A DNA stretch of 64,000 bases from Galeopsis tetrahit (taxonomy: Eukaryota > Streptophyta > Magnoliopsida > Lamiales > Lamiaceae). The stretch covers positions 83,896,472 through 83,960,471 of the forward strand of contig OY776122.1 of NCBI GenBank assembly GCA_963675135.1, written 5' to 3'. The notes beneath the pieces are model-generated. The model ran no database searches, had not been told where the DNA came from, and worked only from the letters and a program-made list of their open reading frames with translations. The first letter of the stretch is position 1; every line of letters begins with the position of its first letter. This document shows, in pieces, positions 28,321-39,196 of this stretch. The translations under genes were made by a program, and so were the position numbers.

Positions 28321-28649
28321 TTTTAAAAAATAATCACATTTAAAAACATTATATTATCTTTTTATTAATTTACACAAAATATAATAAAATAAACTCTAAT
28401 TTATATATTTACAATATGCAGACGAGTTATTGTTGAGTTACCGTCGATTCACCACCAAGTCATCTCGATTTTTTTCTTTTAAAGTTTTTTCTCATCATCT
28501 TTTCCTTTTTTCTTTCCATTTTCATTTTTTTTTTCCAAATTTTTTATTTCTTCATTTTTTTTTTTTTTTCCTGTCTTTCTTTTTCATTTTTTTCATGTAT
28601 ATTTTTTTAATCTTAATACAAAATAATATTATAGGTATGATTTTATTAT

Positions 28650-29310
28650 AGTCGATCGCCGAGGCACCTGAATTTCAATTTTAATTTGATGAGTAAAGGA
28701 CCTGTCGAAAATCCATGTCGATCGGTGGGTGACCCAACCACCACCATATCCGACCACCCCTTCCACGGCGACGGCGGCGCTTCCGTCCCGGACGCTGAAG
28801 CCCAATACCCCTTCTCAAATCGCAATCGAGATTCTTCAATTCCATGACAATCGACATCATCTTCCATCTCGGCCACGATCCATGGCGGCCGAAAACCTCT
28901 ACTCATTTCGACCACCGACGCGACTGCTTCGATCAATCTCTTTTGTTTTTGCGATCTAGGAGCTTCTCCGATATCAATGGCGCTCGCCTGCAACACTCAG
29001 GTCGATGCCGCTTCGCTCTCATTGTTCATCTTTGTCCAAATCGAAGCTACATTGCTTCGTCTTCTTCACCATGCTCCTGCACGGCTTCTTTCTTCGGTTG
29101 ACGACGGTCCGACGGAGGACTGTGAGTATGTTGTCGATGGATCTCTGATCGACCGGCACTCGGAGCCGGTGACCTTGTCGATGAAATCTCAGGCGTCGAC
29201 TGCTGACCTAGGGTGCCCTTCTATTTGGCTAGGGTTCTCTTCAATTGGGCTTGGTAATGTGCACCCCCTATTTTCTTCAGTACACCCCGATCTGCACTCC
29301 CTCCACTTTT
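28650..29310. other. GC-rich segment inside E4, candidate captured sequence
   Basis: Base composition changes sharply from AT-rich to GC-rich at the borders of this segment, and overlapping open frames up to 116 aa occur on both strands (for example 28646-28996 on - and 28977-29315 on +). No protein family was recognised. Capture of host gene fragments by MULEs (Pack-MULEs) would give this pattern, but the donor is unknown and coding function is not shown. Confidence 0.4.
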
Positions 29311-29537
29311 TATGATATTATTGTTATTGGTATTGGTATTATTATTTATTGATTGTGGTATTACTATTAATACACTATTGAATTAATATTAATGATTATT
29401 GATTACGGTATTATTGATTATTAATTGTGGTATTACTGGTTATTGTTTGTGGTATTACTGATTGTGTGAAATTATTGTTTATTGCTTAAGGCATTACTGA
29501 TTATATTATTATTATTTATGATATTATATATTATTAT

Positions 29538-30586
29538 GAGAAAATTTCATTTTACGTCATGTAACTTTGGTCTAATCCAGTTTATATCCTTTAAGTTTTC
29601 ACTTTTTCAATTTACGTCCTAGGGTGTCCAATTTATGTCATTTTCGCCGGAAAATTGGAATTCCGGTCAAATAGTCCAATTTATGTCCTTTAAGTTTAAA
29701 AATTAGAAATTAATAATTAAAAAATTCTGAAAAAAATTAAAAATATCATTAAAATTTATAAACTGTGTAAAATAAAAATAAAAAATTCTTAAAAAAAATT
29801 AAAAAATCTACAATTCTAAAAATTTTAAAAATTTGTAAAGTAAAAATAAAAAATTTCTAAAAATCTCATAAAAACATAAAATTTTAAATAAAAAAAATCT
29901 ATAAATTAAAATATTTAAAATAAAATTAAAAGTTACACAATTCTAAAAACCTCATTAAAATGAATTTGACACGGTTCTACAATAAATCAAGGCGTGAAAT
30001 CCAAAAAAAATTAGGAGTTCGAGAAAAACTTTAATGGCGTATGAGTTCAAATCAAGTCTGATTATTATTATTATTATTATTGGGTTTTTAGAAGTTTTAA
30101 TATTTAATCTACACATTTTTTAAAAATTAAAGAGATTTTTAGAATTTATAATGAAATTTTTAGAATTTTTAATTTTAAGTTAAACATTTTTTATTTTTTC
30201 AATTATAATTTTTTTTTATTTTACACATTTTATAATTTTTAATGAAATTTTTTAAAAAATAAATAAGATGTTTGGAATTTTATTTTACACATTTTATATT
30301 TTTTAATTTTAATGATGTTTTCGGATTTTTAATAATATTTTAAAAATTTTAAAGATATTTTTAGAAAAATTATTTATTAAAATTTTAAAAATTTCAAACT
30401 TAAAGGACGTAAATTGGACTATTTGGCCGGAATCCCAATTTATTCCTCACATTCCGGTGAGTTTGAAAATTTTCCGGCGAAAAGGACGTAAATTGGACCA
30501 GAAAGGACGTAAATCGAAAAAGTGAAAACTTAAAGGATATAAATTGGATTAGGCCTAAGTTACAGGACGTAAAATGAATTTTTCTC
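29538..30586. mobile_element. Nested MULE-like element E5 (1049 bp)
   Basis: Long terminal inverted repeats begin GAGAAAATTTCATTTTACGT at the left and, in reverse complement, GAGAAAAATTCATTTTACGT at the right. The inverse match continues for at least 80 bases (GTTTTCACTTTTTC...TTTACGTCCT). TATTATTAT flanks both sides (29529-29537 and 30587-30595), though that word is low complexity. The interior is AT-rich with no coding capacity. It sits inside E4, so it inserted later. Confidence 0.82.
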
Positions 30587-31319
30587 TATTATTATTTACG
30601 GTATTACTGATAATTGTTTTTGGTATTACTGAATATAATTTGATTTGTGAAATTATTTGTTATTGTACAAGATATAATGATCAATGTTCATGGTATTACT
30701 AATTACTGTTCATGCCTTCATGGTATTACTGATAATTATTTTTTGGTATTACTTTATATAATTAGATGTGTGAAATTATTTGTTATTGTATAAAATTTTA
30801 CTGATTAATATTAATGGTATTACCGATTACTGTTCGTGGTATTACTAATAATTGGTTTTGGTATTATTGAATATAATTAGATGTGTACAATTATTTGTTA
30901 TTGTATAAGATATTATTAATTATTGTTAATGGTATTACTGATTATTGTTTATAGTATTACTGGTTATTACTTATTGTATTAGCGACTATAATAAAATTAT
31001 ACATATAATATTATTTTATATTAAAATTTTGAAAAATACTAAAGAAAAAAAAAGCTGGAAAAAAAAATTAAAAAAGAAAAAAAAAAGTTTAGAATAAAAA
31101 TTGAAAATGGAAAAAAAAATTAAAAAGAAAAAAAATTGAGATTTGAGACTAATTTCGATAGTTTTTTTTAATTATTTCCATGGGTGATTTAGTGGTGAAT
31201 AGACGGTAACTCGGCTGCAAATTGTAAATGTATAAATTAGGGTTGATTTTATTATATTTTGTGTAAATTAATAAAAAGACAATATAGTTTTTTAAATGTA
31301 ATTATTTTTTAAAAAAATA

Positions 31320-31610
31320 TTTGGGGGTGAACTAATAAACTGAGTGGGTGCAGATAATTTGAGGTGGACTCATAAAGTGAGTGGGTGCAGATAACTGTAG
31401 TATAAATATAATATGGAGGTGAACTCATAAAACGAGCGGGTGCACAGATAATTGTGGTAAAAAAATAATTTGGGGGCGAACTCATAAAATGAGTGGGTGT
31501 AGTTGTAAAAAAATGATTTGATGGGTGAATTCATAAAATGAGTGGGTGAAGATAACTATAATAAAAATATGATTAAAGAGTGAACTTATTAAATTAATGG
31601 ATATATGTAA
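31320..31610. repeat. Right subterminal tandem array of E4 (inverted)
   Basis: Units carrying GGGTGAACTCATAAA, GAGTGGGTGCAGATAA and TGGTAAAAAAATAATTTGGG repeat about five times. They are the reverse complement of the array at 28050-28320. Confidence 0.75.
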
Positions 31611-31749
31611 AATATAAATAAAAAATTAAAATTAAAATTAGGGGTATGGTGCATACGGATGCACATAAGTGTTACCCTTAATAAAAAATAGAATAAATCA
31701 ATTTATAAGAATTTTGAATGGGCTGAACTTAGTTTACTATTTAAGAATT

Positions 31750-32811
31750 GGGTTGGGGTATATACCCCTCCAGCTTTGTTTAATACACTCCCTCAATTTT
31801 TTTAATTCAAAATATATATGAAATACCAATTTTGCCCATTTACTAAATGACAGATACATACACTTCCCTATAATTTAAACAAACCCTAACCCTAACCCTA
31901 GAATTAGACAGTCGTCGCCGTTGTTGCCGCCGCCGTCACCACCACCACCACCACCACATAAAATTTAGAAAAAAAAAACTTACTATTTTAAAAAATCACT
32001 CCGGTCGGCACTGATTTATCGACCAAAAACACTCCAATCGACACTCATTTGTCGACTAAAAATACTCCGGTCGACACTGGTTTGTCGACCAAATTTAGAA
32101 AGAAAATTTAAAAAAATTAATTGAAATTTTCGACCATTATTGGTCGCTCAAAAACACTCTCGTCGACAATAGGGTGTCGACGAGAGTGTTTTTTAGCTTC
32201 CAATAATGGTCGAAAATAAAAAAAATAAAAATAGCAAACCTGTTCTCAGGCAGGGGAAGGCGGGGGCACTGAAACGGCTGGAGGTTCGCGGCGGCGGGCC
32301 GCGACGGCGAGCGCTGGGGTGGGCAGCGACGGCGAGCGCTGGGGTGGGCGCGGGGCGGGCCGCGACGGCGAGCGATGGGGATGTCCACAACGGCCGATGG
32401 AGATCCGGAGCGGCGACGAGCGCTGGGGATGGGCCGCCACCGCCGAGGGAGAGCCGGAGCGGCAGCGGCGGCGAGCGCTGGGTGGAGCGGCAAGAATTAC
32501 AAAAAAAAAAAAAAAAGAGAAAGAAGATGGGCGGCGGCGAGGAGGAGGCGCGAAACGATGGTGGAGGGTGGAGGAGGAGGAGAGAAGGGCGTTCGCCGCG
32601 GCGGTGGTGGATGAGAAGGTGGAGAAATGTGGGAGGAAAAGAGAGAATGAAGAAGAAGATTAGAAAAATTAGGGTTAGGGTTAAAAGGGGGTGTGTATGT
32701 ATCTATATTATTTTACTAAGGGGCAAAATTGGTATTTCATATATATTTTGAATTAAAAAAAATTAAGGGGGAGTGTATTAAACAAAGCTGGAGGGGTATA
32801 TACCCCAACCC
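31750..32811. mobile_element. Non-autonomous Mutator-like element E2 with 9-bp TSD
   Basis: Termini GGGTTGGGGTATATACCCCT (left) and the same word in reverse complement at the right (32792-32811) open inverted repeats of about 100 bp. The TSD TTAAGAATT lies at 31741-31749 and 32812-32820. The interior has CCCTAACCCTAACCCTAG (31884-31901), a CCACCACCACC tract, a three-unit array of GGTCGACACTGGTTTGTCGA-type words (about 31998-32092), a palindrome module (32126-32217), and a GC-rich tract of GCGACGGCGAGCGCTGGGG repeats (32310-32490). The 181-aa frame at 32206-32751 is a compositional frame inside this tract. Confidence 0.9.
32126..32217. repeat. Variable-arm palindrome module in E2
   Basis: The outer arm ATTTTCGACCATTATTGG (32126-32143) pairs exactly with 32200-32217. 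The inner arm AACACTCTCGTCGACA (32153-32168) pairs exactly with 32175-32190. The core CTCTCGTCGACA matches the other modules while the outer arm is different. Confidence 0.88.
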
Positions 32812-33182
32812 TTAAGAATTTTGAAACAAAAGCCCAGTAGCCCATTATTATAATTTATGGAGTAACCTTATTTCATTTGAGGTGGGCCAACTTAAAAAAA
32901 TAAAATAAAAATTAAACTAGTATATATAATATGCCTACCTGTTAGATTAAATTTGGGGTAGGGGTAGGGTTGCAAGGCCCTCCTCAAGAATTTATTATGA
33001 ATTAATAAAAAATAGAATAAATCAATTTGTAAGAATTTTGAATGGGCTGAACTTAGTTTATTATTTAAAAAATTTGAAACAAAAGCCCAGTAGCCCACTA
33101 TTATAATTTATGCAGTAACCTTATTTCATTTGAGGGCCAACTTAAAAAAATAAAATAAATAATAAACTAGTATATATAATAT

Positions 33183-34539
33183 GGGTTTCACTATATGCAC
33201 CTCCATTTCGGAGAGATGCACGCCCCCGATTGATGCACCCCTAAAATCGGCTTGAGATAGATGCACTCCCCTAAATTGTCATAAATGCTCTTTTCTCATA
33301 AAAATTCTATTACTACCCACACTCCCTCAAACCCTAATTTCTTCCCCATCTTCATCATCTTCTTCTCTCCCTCTCCCCCAACCCCCCGCTGCCGGCGGCG
33401 GCATCCGCCCTCGCCCCCACCCTCGCGGCCGCCCTTGCCCCACCCTCGCAGCCCCTAAACCATCGCCGCTTTATGTGTTAAAAAAAAATTCGTTCCCAGC
33501 GGCCGCGCGGCCGCCCCCGTCCATCGGTGGCCGCCCCCGCCCTTGCGCCACTCGCAGCCCGTCGCAGCCCCCCGCCGAGTTACAGTAAAAAAAATAAAAA
33601 TTGACGCAGCGGCCGCGCGGCCGTCCCCGTCCATCGGCCGCCGCGGTCTCCCCCTCCCTCTCTTCTCCGGCGCGGCCCCCTCCCTTAGCCGCCGCCGCCG
33701 CTTTTTTTTTTCCTTCAATTTCGCCGGCCCACCCCACCCCGCCGTTCACGACATCGGCCCACCCCACACTGCTTCGACCGACCTCGCCGCCGCCCCAGGT
33801 ATGTACATCGGCCCACCCCACCCCACGCTGCTTCCTCTCTCTTTTTTGGCCGACTCAATTTTGATTTTTTAGGGTTTTCTGCATAGATGCAGAAACCCCC
33901 ATTTTTTTAAATTTATTTCGACACTGTAATGTCGACTACATACACTTTCGTTGACAAAATGTTGTCGACGAGAGTGCATATGGTCGACATTACAGTGTTG
34001 ATTTTAAAAAAAAAACTTTAAATTTTTTGATCGACCTTTGTTGGTCGACCGTATACATTCTCGTCGATAACAATTTATCGACGAGAATATATATGGTCGA
34101 CCAACAAAGGTCGAAATTTAAAAAAAAGAATTTTTTTTTTCGTTAAACCAGTGTCGATCATATAAACTCCTGCCGATAAATTGTTGTCGACGTGAGTATA
34201 TATGTTCGTCACTGGTTTTACGAATTTGTTTAAAAAAATTGTTAGTTTAAGTTTTTCTAAGTGTATATGGATGGATGTGGTCGTTTTGTTGGTCGATTTG
34301 TTGTTGTTGTTGAATTTTTTTTAGTTCTTGGTCACCGGAAAAAATGGTGACGGCTGCCGGAAGTTGTGATTTTAGGATAAGGGGAAATAAATGACAGCAG
34401 AGAGTGCATTTAATAGGGAGAGTGCATCTAGTATGCTGTATTTTAATGAAGGGTATTTTTAATTTTACCCTATTATTTTATTAATAAATTGAAAGGGGAA
34501 GTGCATCTCTCTGAAATGGAGGTACATATAGTCAAACCC
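33183..34539. mobile_element. Non-autonomous Mutator-like element E3 with 9-bp TSD
   Basis: Termini GGGTTTCACTATATGCACCT (left) and, in reverse complement, GGGTTTGACTATATGTACCT (right) are followed by CCATTTC[G/A]GAGAGATGCAC inverted repeats. The TSD ATATAATAT occurs at 33174-33182 and 34540-34548. The interior has an AAACCCTAATTTC word, a GCCGCC-rich tract (33390-33850) and three consecutive palindrome modules (33918-34225). The empty site is preserved in the paralogous copy at about 32922-32945. No transposase was found. Confidence 0.9.
33918..34225. repeat. Three consecutive variable-arm palindromes in E3
   Basis: Module a spans 33918-34001, with arms TCGACACTGTAATGTCGAC and its inverse, one mismatch. 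Module b spans 34031-34114, with arm TCGACCTTTGTTGGTCGACC paired exactly with 34095-34114. Module c spans about 34145-34225, with arms AACCAGTG / CACTGGTT. The inner cores (TATACATTCTCGTCGATAA type) are similar in all three, while the outer arms differ in sequence. Confidence 0.88.
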
Positions 34540-34610
34540 ATATAATATGCCTACATGTTAGATTAAATTTGGGGCAGGGGGAGGGTTGCAAGGCCCTCCT
34601 CAAGGAACAC

Positions 34611-36330
34611 TTATGTCCCCCCTGATATAAGGCTACCACTTTTTTTTTTTCGGATCTTCGGATTACCAAAAATACTTCAAAATTTGGTCAGCAATACTGC
34701 TAGGGGTGGGCATACAGTTGATTCGATTCGGTTTTGACTTTTTTCAGTCGAACCAAATTTTTCCTTGCCTAAAATAAAAAAAATTTATTTAAACAAATAA
34801 ACATTTTAAAAAATTCAATTTTACATAACAGAAGTTCAACCACATAATCTGCAATATGAGAAAAATTCTACATAATAAAAGTTTATCCACAAAATTCTAC
34901 ATAACTGGGTATGAGAAAAATCCTACATAAGGTCAGGTCTTGTATAGAATCAATTCCTTATAAGGAATTGACAACTTAAATCTAAAATATTCAAGAATAT
35001 TGTGAACCCTAAATATTCAAGATTATTGTGAATAAATTTTTTGACTTGGTTAATTTTTTTTTATTATTATTTTTTTTTTTGTAATTTTTTTTTATTGATA
35101 ATTTTTTTTCGAAATTGTGTGTGTTGAAAAGTGTAAGTTAATATTACTAAAAAGTGTAACACAATATTACTAAAAAGTGTAACACATTTTTTTTTATTAA
35201 AAAGTGTAAGTCACTATAATTGAAAAATGCAACACAACTTTTAATGAAAAGTATAAGTCATTATAACTAGAAAATGCAAATTAGTATAACTATAAAATGC
35301 AAGTTAGTATAACTAGAGAGTTCAACACAATATTATTAAAAAGTGCATGTTAATATACTTGAAAAGTGCAACACAATATTTTAATGAAAAGTGTAAATTA
35401 TTATAACTGAAAAGTGTAACAAAATACGAGTAAAAAGTGTAACATAACATTACTAAAAAGTGTAAGTCACTATAACTGAACATATTGTTGAAAATTGTAG
35501 GTCACTACAACTGAAAAGTGCAACAAAATATGACTAAAATGTGTAGCATAACATTACTAAAAAAATATTGTTGAAAATAGTAAGTCACTACAACTAAAAA
35601 GTGAAACAAAATAGATGTAACATAACATCACTAATAAGTGTATGTCATTATAACTGAAATTATTATTGCAAATATTGCACACTGACCTCAACATAAAAAA
35701 GACCAATCACACATATTTTTAGCGTATTTTATTTTTATTATCAATCCTACCAATTTTTTAAAATTTACTCAATTCCTTAAAATGAATTGAATCTACAAGA
35801 GACCTACCCTAACAAATTCTAAGAATTCTACCTAATAAATTCTAAATAATAAAAGTTCATCACAGAATTCTACATAATAAATTCAAAAGAATAAAAGTTC
35901 ATCACAGAGTTCTACATAATAAATTCAAAAGAATAAAAGTTCATCACATAATTTTACATAAAAATTCAAATCACACACATAATATAATCTCATTACAAAT
36001 CTCACATAAATTCAATTCAAGTTCATAATCAAACAAATCCCACATAATAGAACCTCATCCTTAAATATTACATAAATAGTTTTAAAAAATCGTACAAATT
36101 TTCATGCATCGGTTGAATCTGAATTGAAATTATAAACAAATAAAATATAAATATATTACTTTTTCAATTTCTTCAGTATCTTCAATACTTCTTCAATCTC
36201 AACTGGAAAAAAACTTCATCAAGCACTTACCACCACCAGAGCAATTTTTGAAAAATTCCGAGCAATTTTTGAAAAATTCCAAAACAAAAGTATCACATAT
36301 AACTTAAGTAAAAGTAAAAGGGCATTCTAG
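34611..36330. repeat. AT-rich repeat region with nested element
   Basis: It starts with GGGGTGGGCATACAG and GATTCGATTCGG words typical of plant DNA-transposon ends. A roughly 42-bp tandem unit, AATAAAAGTTCATCACAGA plus TTCTACATAATAAATTC, runs at about 35820-35950, with related sequence at 34850-34930. An element with its own inverted repeats interrupts it (34931-35808). No gene. Confidence 0.5.
34931..35808. mobile_element. MITE/MULE-like element E7 with AAAAGTGTAA interior
   Basis: The left end GGTCAGGTCTTGTATAGAAT CAATTCCTTA and the right end, in reverse complement (GGTAGGTCTCTTGTAGATTC then AATTCATTTTAAGGAATTGA), form diverged inverted repeats. The interior is filled with more than a dozen copies of an AAAAGTGTAAGTTA/ATATAACTG word, the same word found in the element at 48843-50224. 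A clean target duplication was not found. Confidence 0.6.
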
Positions 36331-36339
36331 CAAGTATTC

Positions 36340-36530
36340 ATGCTCCGATTCTCAACCACATGATGATGATGATAACATTCACCCGCCTGGAACAGTCCGG
36401 CGAGGGATGTCCCTACATTCACCCGCCTAGCTCGGCGAGGGATGTCCCTGCAGAAGATATAGTGCGTCACAAAGGAATTAAGAGTTTGCTACTACCAAGA
36501 GGAGGAATGTAGGTCCTTCATCCCTACATT
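36340..36530 (+). pseudogene. Broken last exon of a gene-B type bZIP (B')
   Basis: The words GATGATGATGATAACATTCA, CCCGCCTGG, GGCGAGGGATGTCCCT, CAAAGGAATTAAGAGTTTGC and TACTACCAAGAGGAGGA follow the order of the repeat region and C-terminus of gene B (58240-58650). The protein repeat is collapsed and shortened, with two GAGGGATGTCCCT remnants, and the frame is not maintained. All upstream exons are missing, replaced by the repeat region that ends near 36330. Downstream sequence (37200-38480) still matches the gene-B 3' flank. Confidence 0.88.
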
Positions 36531-36599
36531 TTAATTATATATATATATATATAATATTGTAGACACTAAAATTTTATTAAATTTTGAACGTGTCTAATA

Positions 36600-37130
36600 C
36601 TATGTAAATCCTAATTTTGGAGATAAGAATATAAAATAATATCTCAAAAACTTAGGATTATCTCTTTTCTTAGGATTTTTGAATATCTTTCTTGTTCTCT
36701 AAATTGTTAGTCTCTTAATAGAGTGAAAATAGAATTTAGGAAGAGACTATTTTATAAATTCTAATTTTGGAGATAAGAATATAAAATAATATCTCCAAAA
36801 CTTGAGGATCATGTTTTTCCTTAGAATTTTTGAATATCTTTCTTGTTCTCTAAGTTGTTAGTTTCTTATAAATAAGAGAGTGAAAATAGAATTTAGGAAG
36901 AGACAGATGGAATAAGTCAGTCACGACTCCATCAACTCCCTATTACTAAATTGTAGGTCAAATCGAGACAGATGAAATAAGTCACTAACGATTCTATCAA
37001 CTTCCTATTACTAAATTGTAGGTTAAAATCGATACTAAATTGTAGGTTAAAATCGAGTCTGATGGAATAAGTCACAAACAACTCCATCAATTCCCTACTG
37101 CCAAATTGTTGGTTAAATTCAAATTTCGAA
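36600..37130. repeat. Two sets of tandem repeats
   Basis: A unit of about 155 bp starting TCCTAATTTTGGAGATAAGA, with AATATCTTTCTTGTTCTCTA inside, occurs twice (about 36607-36760 and 36761-36905). A second unit, GATGGAATAAGTCA...CTATTACTAAATTGTAGGT, occurs three times (about 36905-37110). Together they form an insertion relative to the gene-B 3' flank. Non-coding. Confidence 0.75.
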
Positions 37131-37199
37131 ACACGTCAACCAGAGTTGTAACCCGCATTTTTAATAAAAATATGTTTACCTTATTTTTATTGCCTTTTT

Positions 37200-38480
37200 A
37201 TGTAATATCATATATTCCTACATGAATTAATTAAGCTAACGGTATAGCTACTTCAAAATTCAATATTAAATTTGACTGCAAGTAACCCATGTCAATTTTC
37301 AGTCAAGGTGACTTTGATTTTCAATCAAAGTGATGATCGTGACAAACAAACTTTGTTAATTGTACTGTAGTAAACTAATTTTCAGCCAAGGTGATATCAC
37401 ATCCATCTCTTTTCTCCTTCTACCTTTGTTTTACTAAACTCAGGCATCTAATCATCTGACTTTGTCTCATTTCTAAACTTTAAGGTTGTGGTTATAATAT
37501 TTTTTTTCATTTAGTATAAAATTGTTGCTGTCAAACTAGAAAGAAAAATAATAATATAATAATATAAGATTTGTTGCTGTTAAACTAGAAAGAAAAATAA
37601 TATTGAGCTCAAAAGTTAAAAAAGAGGTTATATTAGAATTAATAATTAATAAAGAGTTTCAAATGAAGAATATGAAAAGTAAAAAAAGAGGTCATATTAG
37701 AATTGATGAAAAGTTGCAAATGAAAAATATAAATTTAATAAAGTGATTGAATGGAAAAACATTGAAAATGAAAAAGAATATATCTACACCAATTGGTTTT
37801 AAAGTAGTATATATGATTCTAACTTTTTTTTTTTCTATGTAATGGTTTATTGCTCACATTGGTTTAATAGTCCTTGTTTACATATTATCACTGTCAATTT
37901 ATATGCTTTGTGAGAGGAAAATATTTTGAAAAAATATACTAAAAAAGAATGTATTTAATGTGTTTAACTCTGATGTTAAATATATTCTAGAAAATATTCT
38001 GTAAAAATATATGTAGCATACTAGAAGTTATAGTTAAACCGTCTATAATGTACAAACATTTGCAATTGTAGGCTACAAGTATCAAAGTGTATAAATATAA
38101 TTCAAAAAAATAAGTCATTAGCGTAAACATAAATCGAAAGATCATAAACAAATTATTAACCTTATTTTCACGGTACGGAGTTTCATCATTTTTACTACAC
38201 AAACAAACTCTCTATTTTCTCAAAATACAAACTTTGTTCAAATTTTAGGAACGGGAAGAATGAATATAACAATAGAGTGTCATTTTTACCAATTCTCAGG
38301 AACGGGAAGAATGAATATAACAATGTAACTGATTAGATTTAGGATGTCATTCTTACTCATACTAGAATTAGTGTGATTCTCTCTAATTATCATTCTTAGC
38401 TCACCTACATCTTATTCTTAATCTAAACCTAAACCTACTGACATAATAAACAACGAACAATGAATAGGGAAGGTATAATA
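37200..38480. repeat. Paralogue of the gene-B 3' flank (direct copy)
   Basis: It shares CTACATGAATTAA, ATTCAATATTAAATTTGACTGC, GATTGAATGGAAAA and AAGAATATATCTACA words in order with 58800-60720. This shows that the block after B' was duplicated along with the gene. Confidence 0.8.
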
Positions 38481-38997
38481 ATGCTATAAATGACCTAATA
38501 TGATAATAATATTACAGATTCAACTCCACGTATTCTTTTGTACGTAGAAGATGGGATCAGTAAAAAGGCAATCACCGAGATCTTTGTATCTTTGTATGTA
38601 GATAATCACTATTACTATTGTATCAAGGACATCTTCCCAGTAGCTGATGTACATAATTTTTTTTAATTTTTTTTTAGGGTTAGGGTTCTTTCCTTCGAGA
38701 AGAGGCGAGAGTTTTATTTTTATTTTGTAGGAAAAAAAAAATGTGTATTCTAACGTGGCGATTGAATTACAACACGATGAAAGATTGAAATTAAATGCAG
38801 TGATTAAATTGATTATGAAACTAAAAGTAGTGTATATATTTAATTAGATAAACCCTATTTATTTAAATAGGTTGTGAAGTGCCAATTCAATTCTGGAGTT
38901 TGAGTCCAGATACAGATACACAGAAGCTGCAGGTCAGGTGGGTAGGCACTAGGCACAGAAAACAAAGTCACCTCCCTTCCGTCTGTAGAAAACGTCG

Positions 38998-39003
38998 CAC
39001 GTG
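38998..39003. promoter_or_regulatory. G-box upstream of bZIP gene A
   Basis: GCACGTGG lies about 194 bases before the gene-A ATG, with a second ACGTGG at 39018-39023. In the gene-C paralogue the equivalent site reads GCGCGTGG, so the palindrome is lost there. Function is inferred. Confidence 0.4.
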
Positions 39004-39196
39004 GACTTAAAATTGAGACGTGGACTGAAATCAGGAGTCTTGCTGTTGTTGTGGTCGGGTGTGGTCTTTAAGTAAAGTAGCATGCAGATTCCTAGCGAGA
39101 TTGAAACAAAACACAAAGATCCCTTTCTCCTCCTCATATAGCAAAATTATTAAGTCGGTACACACACACACACATACACAGAGAGAGAGAGAGAGA

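Larger units (their letters stand above)
28008..31677. mobile_element. Large non-autonomous MULE-like element E4 (3.67 kb) with 9-bp TSD
   Basis: The TSD TTAATAAAA flanks it (27999-28007 and 31678-31686). The paralogous copy at 32989-33020 reads straight through, so the empty site is known. Terminal regions are related inverted repeats (CTTGTATGCACTCGCATGCA at the left; ATGGTGCATACGGATGCACA near the right end). They are followed by inverted subterminal arrays of GAGTTCACC / GGGTGAACT units (28050-28320 and 31320-31610). The interior has a GC-rich block (28650-29310), ATTACTG/GGTATTACT-rich tracts (29310-29530 and 30596-30990) and a nested element (29538-30586). No transposase was found. Confidence 0.8.
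27986..34610. repeat. Tandem duplication with different insertions in each copy
   Basis: Removing the three inserted elements leaves two direct copies of a unit of a few hundred bases. It starts AATTTATTATGAATTAATAAA (27986 and 32989 regions) and ends AGGGTTGCAAGGCCCTCCTC (about 32985 and 34603). Copy 1 (27986-32988) carries the elements at 28008-31677 and 31750-32811. Copy 2 (32989-34606) carries the element at 33183-34539. Shared words include GAATGGGCTGAACTTAGTTT and CAAAAGCCCAGTAGCCCA. Confidence 0.88.

Noticed and set aside
28977..29315. 112-aa frame in the GC-rich block of E4
   Set aside because: Not called as a gene: no recognised domain, no splice context, and competing frames on both strands. 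Kept only as candidate captured DNA.
31884..31901. Interstitial telomere from chromosome fusion
   Set aside because: Only about three units, and the same word sits at matching places in several copies of one element family.
32206..32751. 181-aa open frame on + (and antisense frames at 32137-32493)
   Set aside because: It lies wholly inside MULE-like element E2, in a GCGACG/GA-rich tract where stops are rare on both strands. Composition explains the length and no domain is visible.
33455..33872. Pro/Ala- and Gly-rich frames in E3
   Set aside because: Open on both strands because of GCCGCC-rich composition, and bounded by a transposon with TIR and TSD.
35100..35700. CRISPR-like array of regularly spaced short repeats
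   Set aside because: Words are AT-rich and irregularly spaced with no unique spacers, inside a plant transposon. No cas genes.
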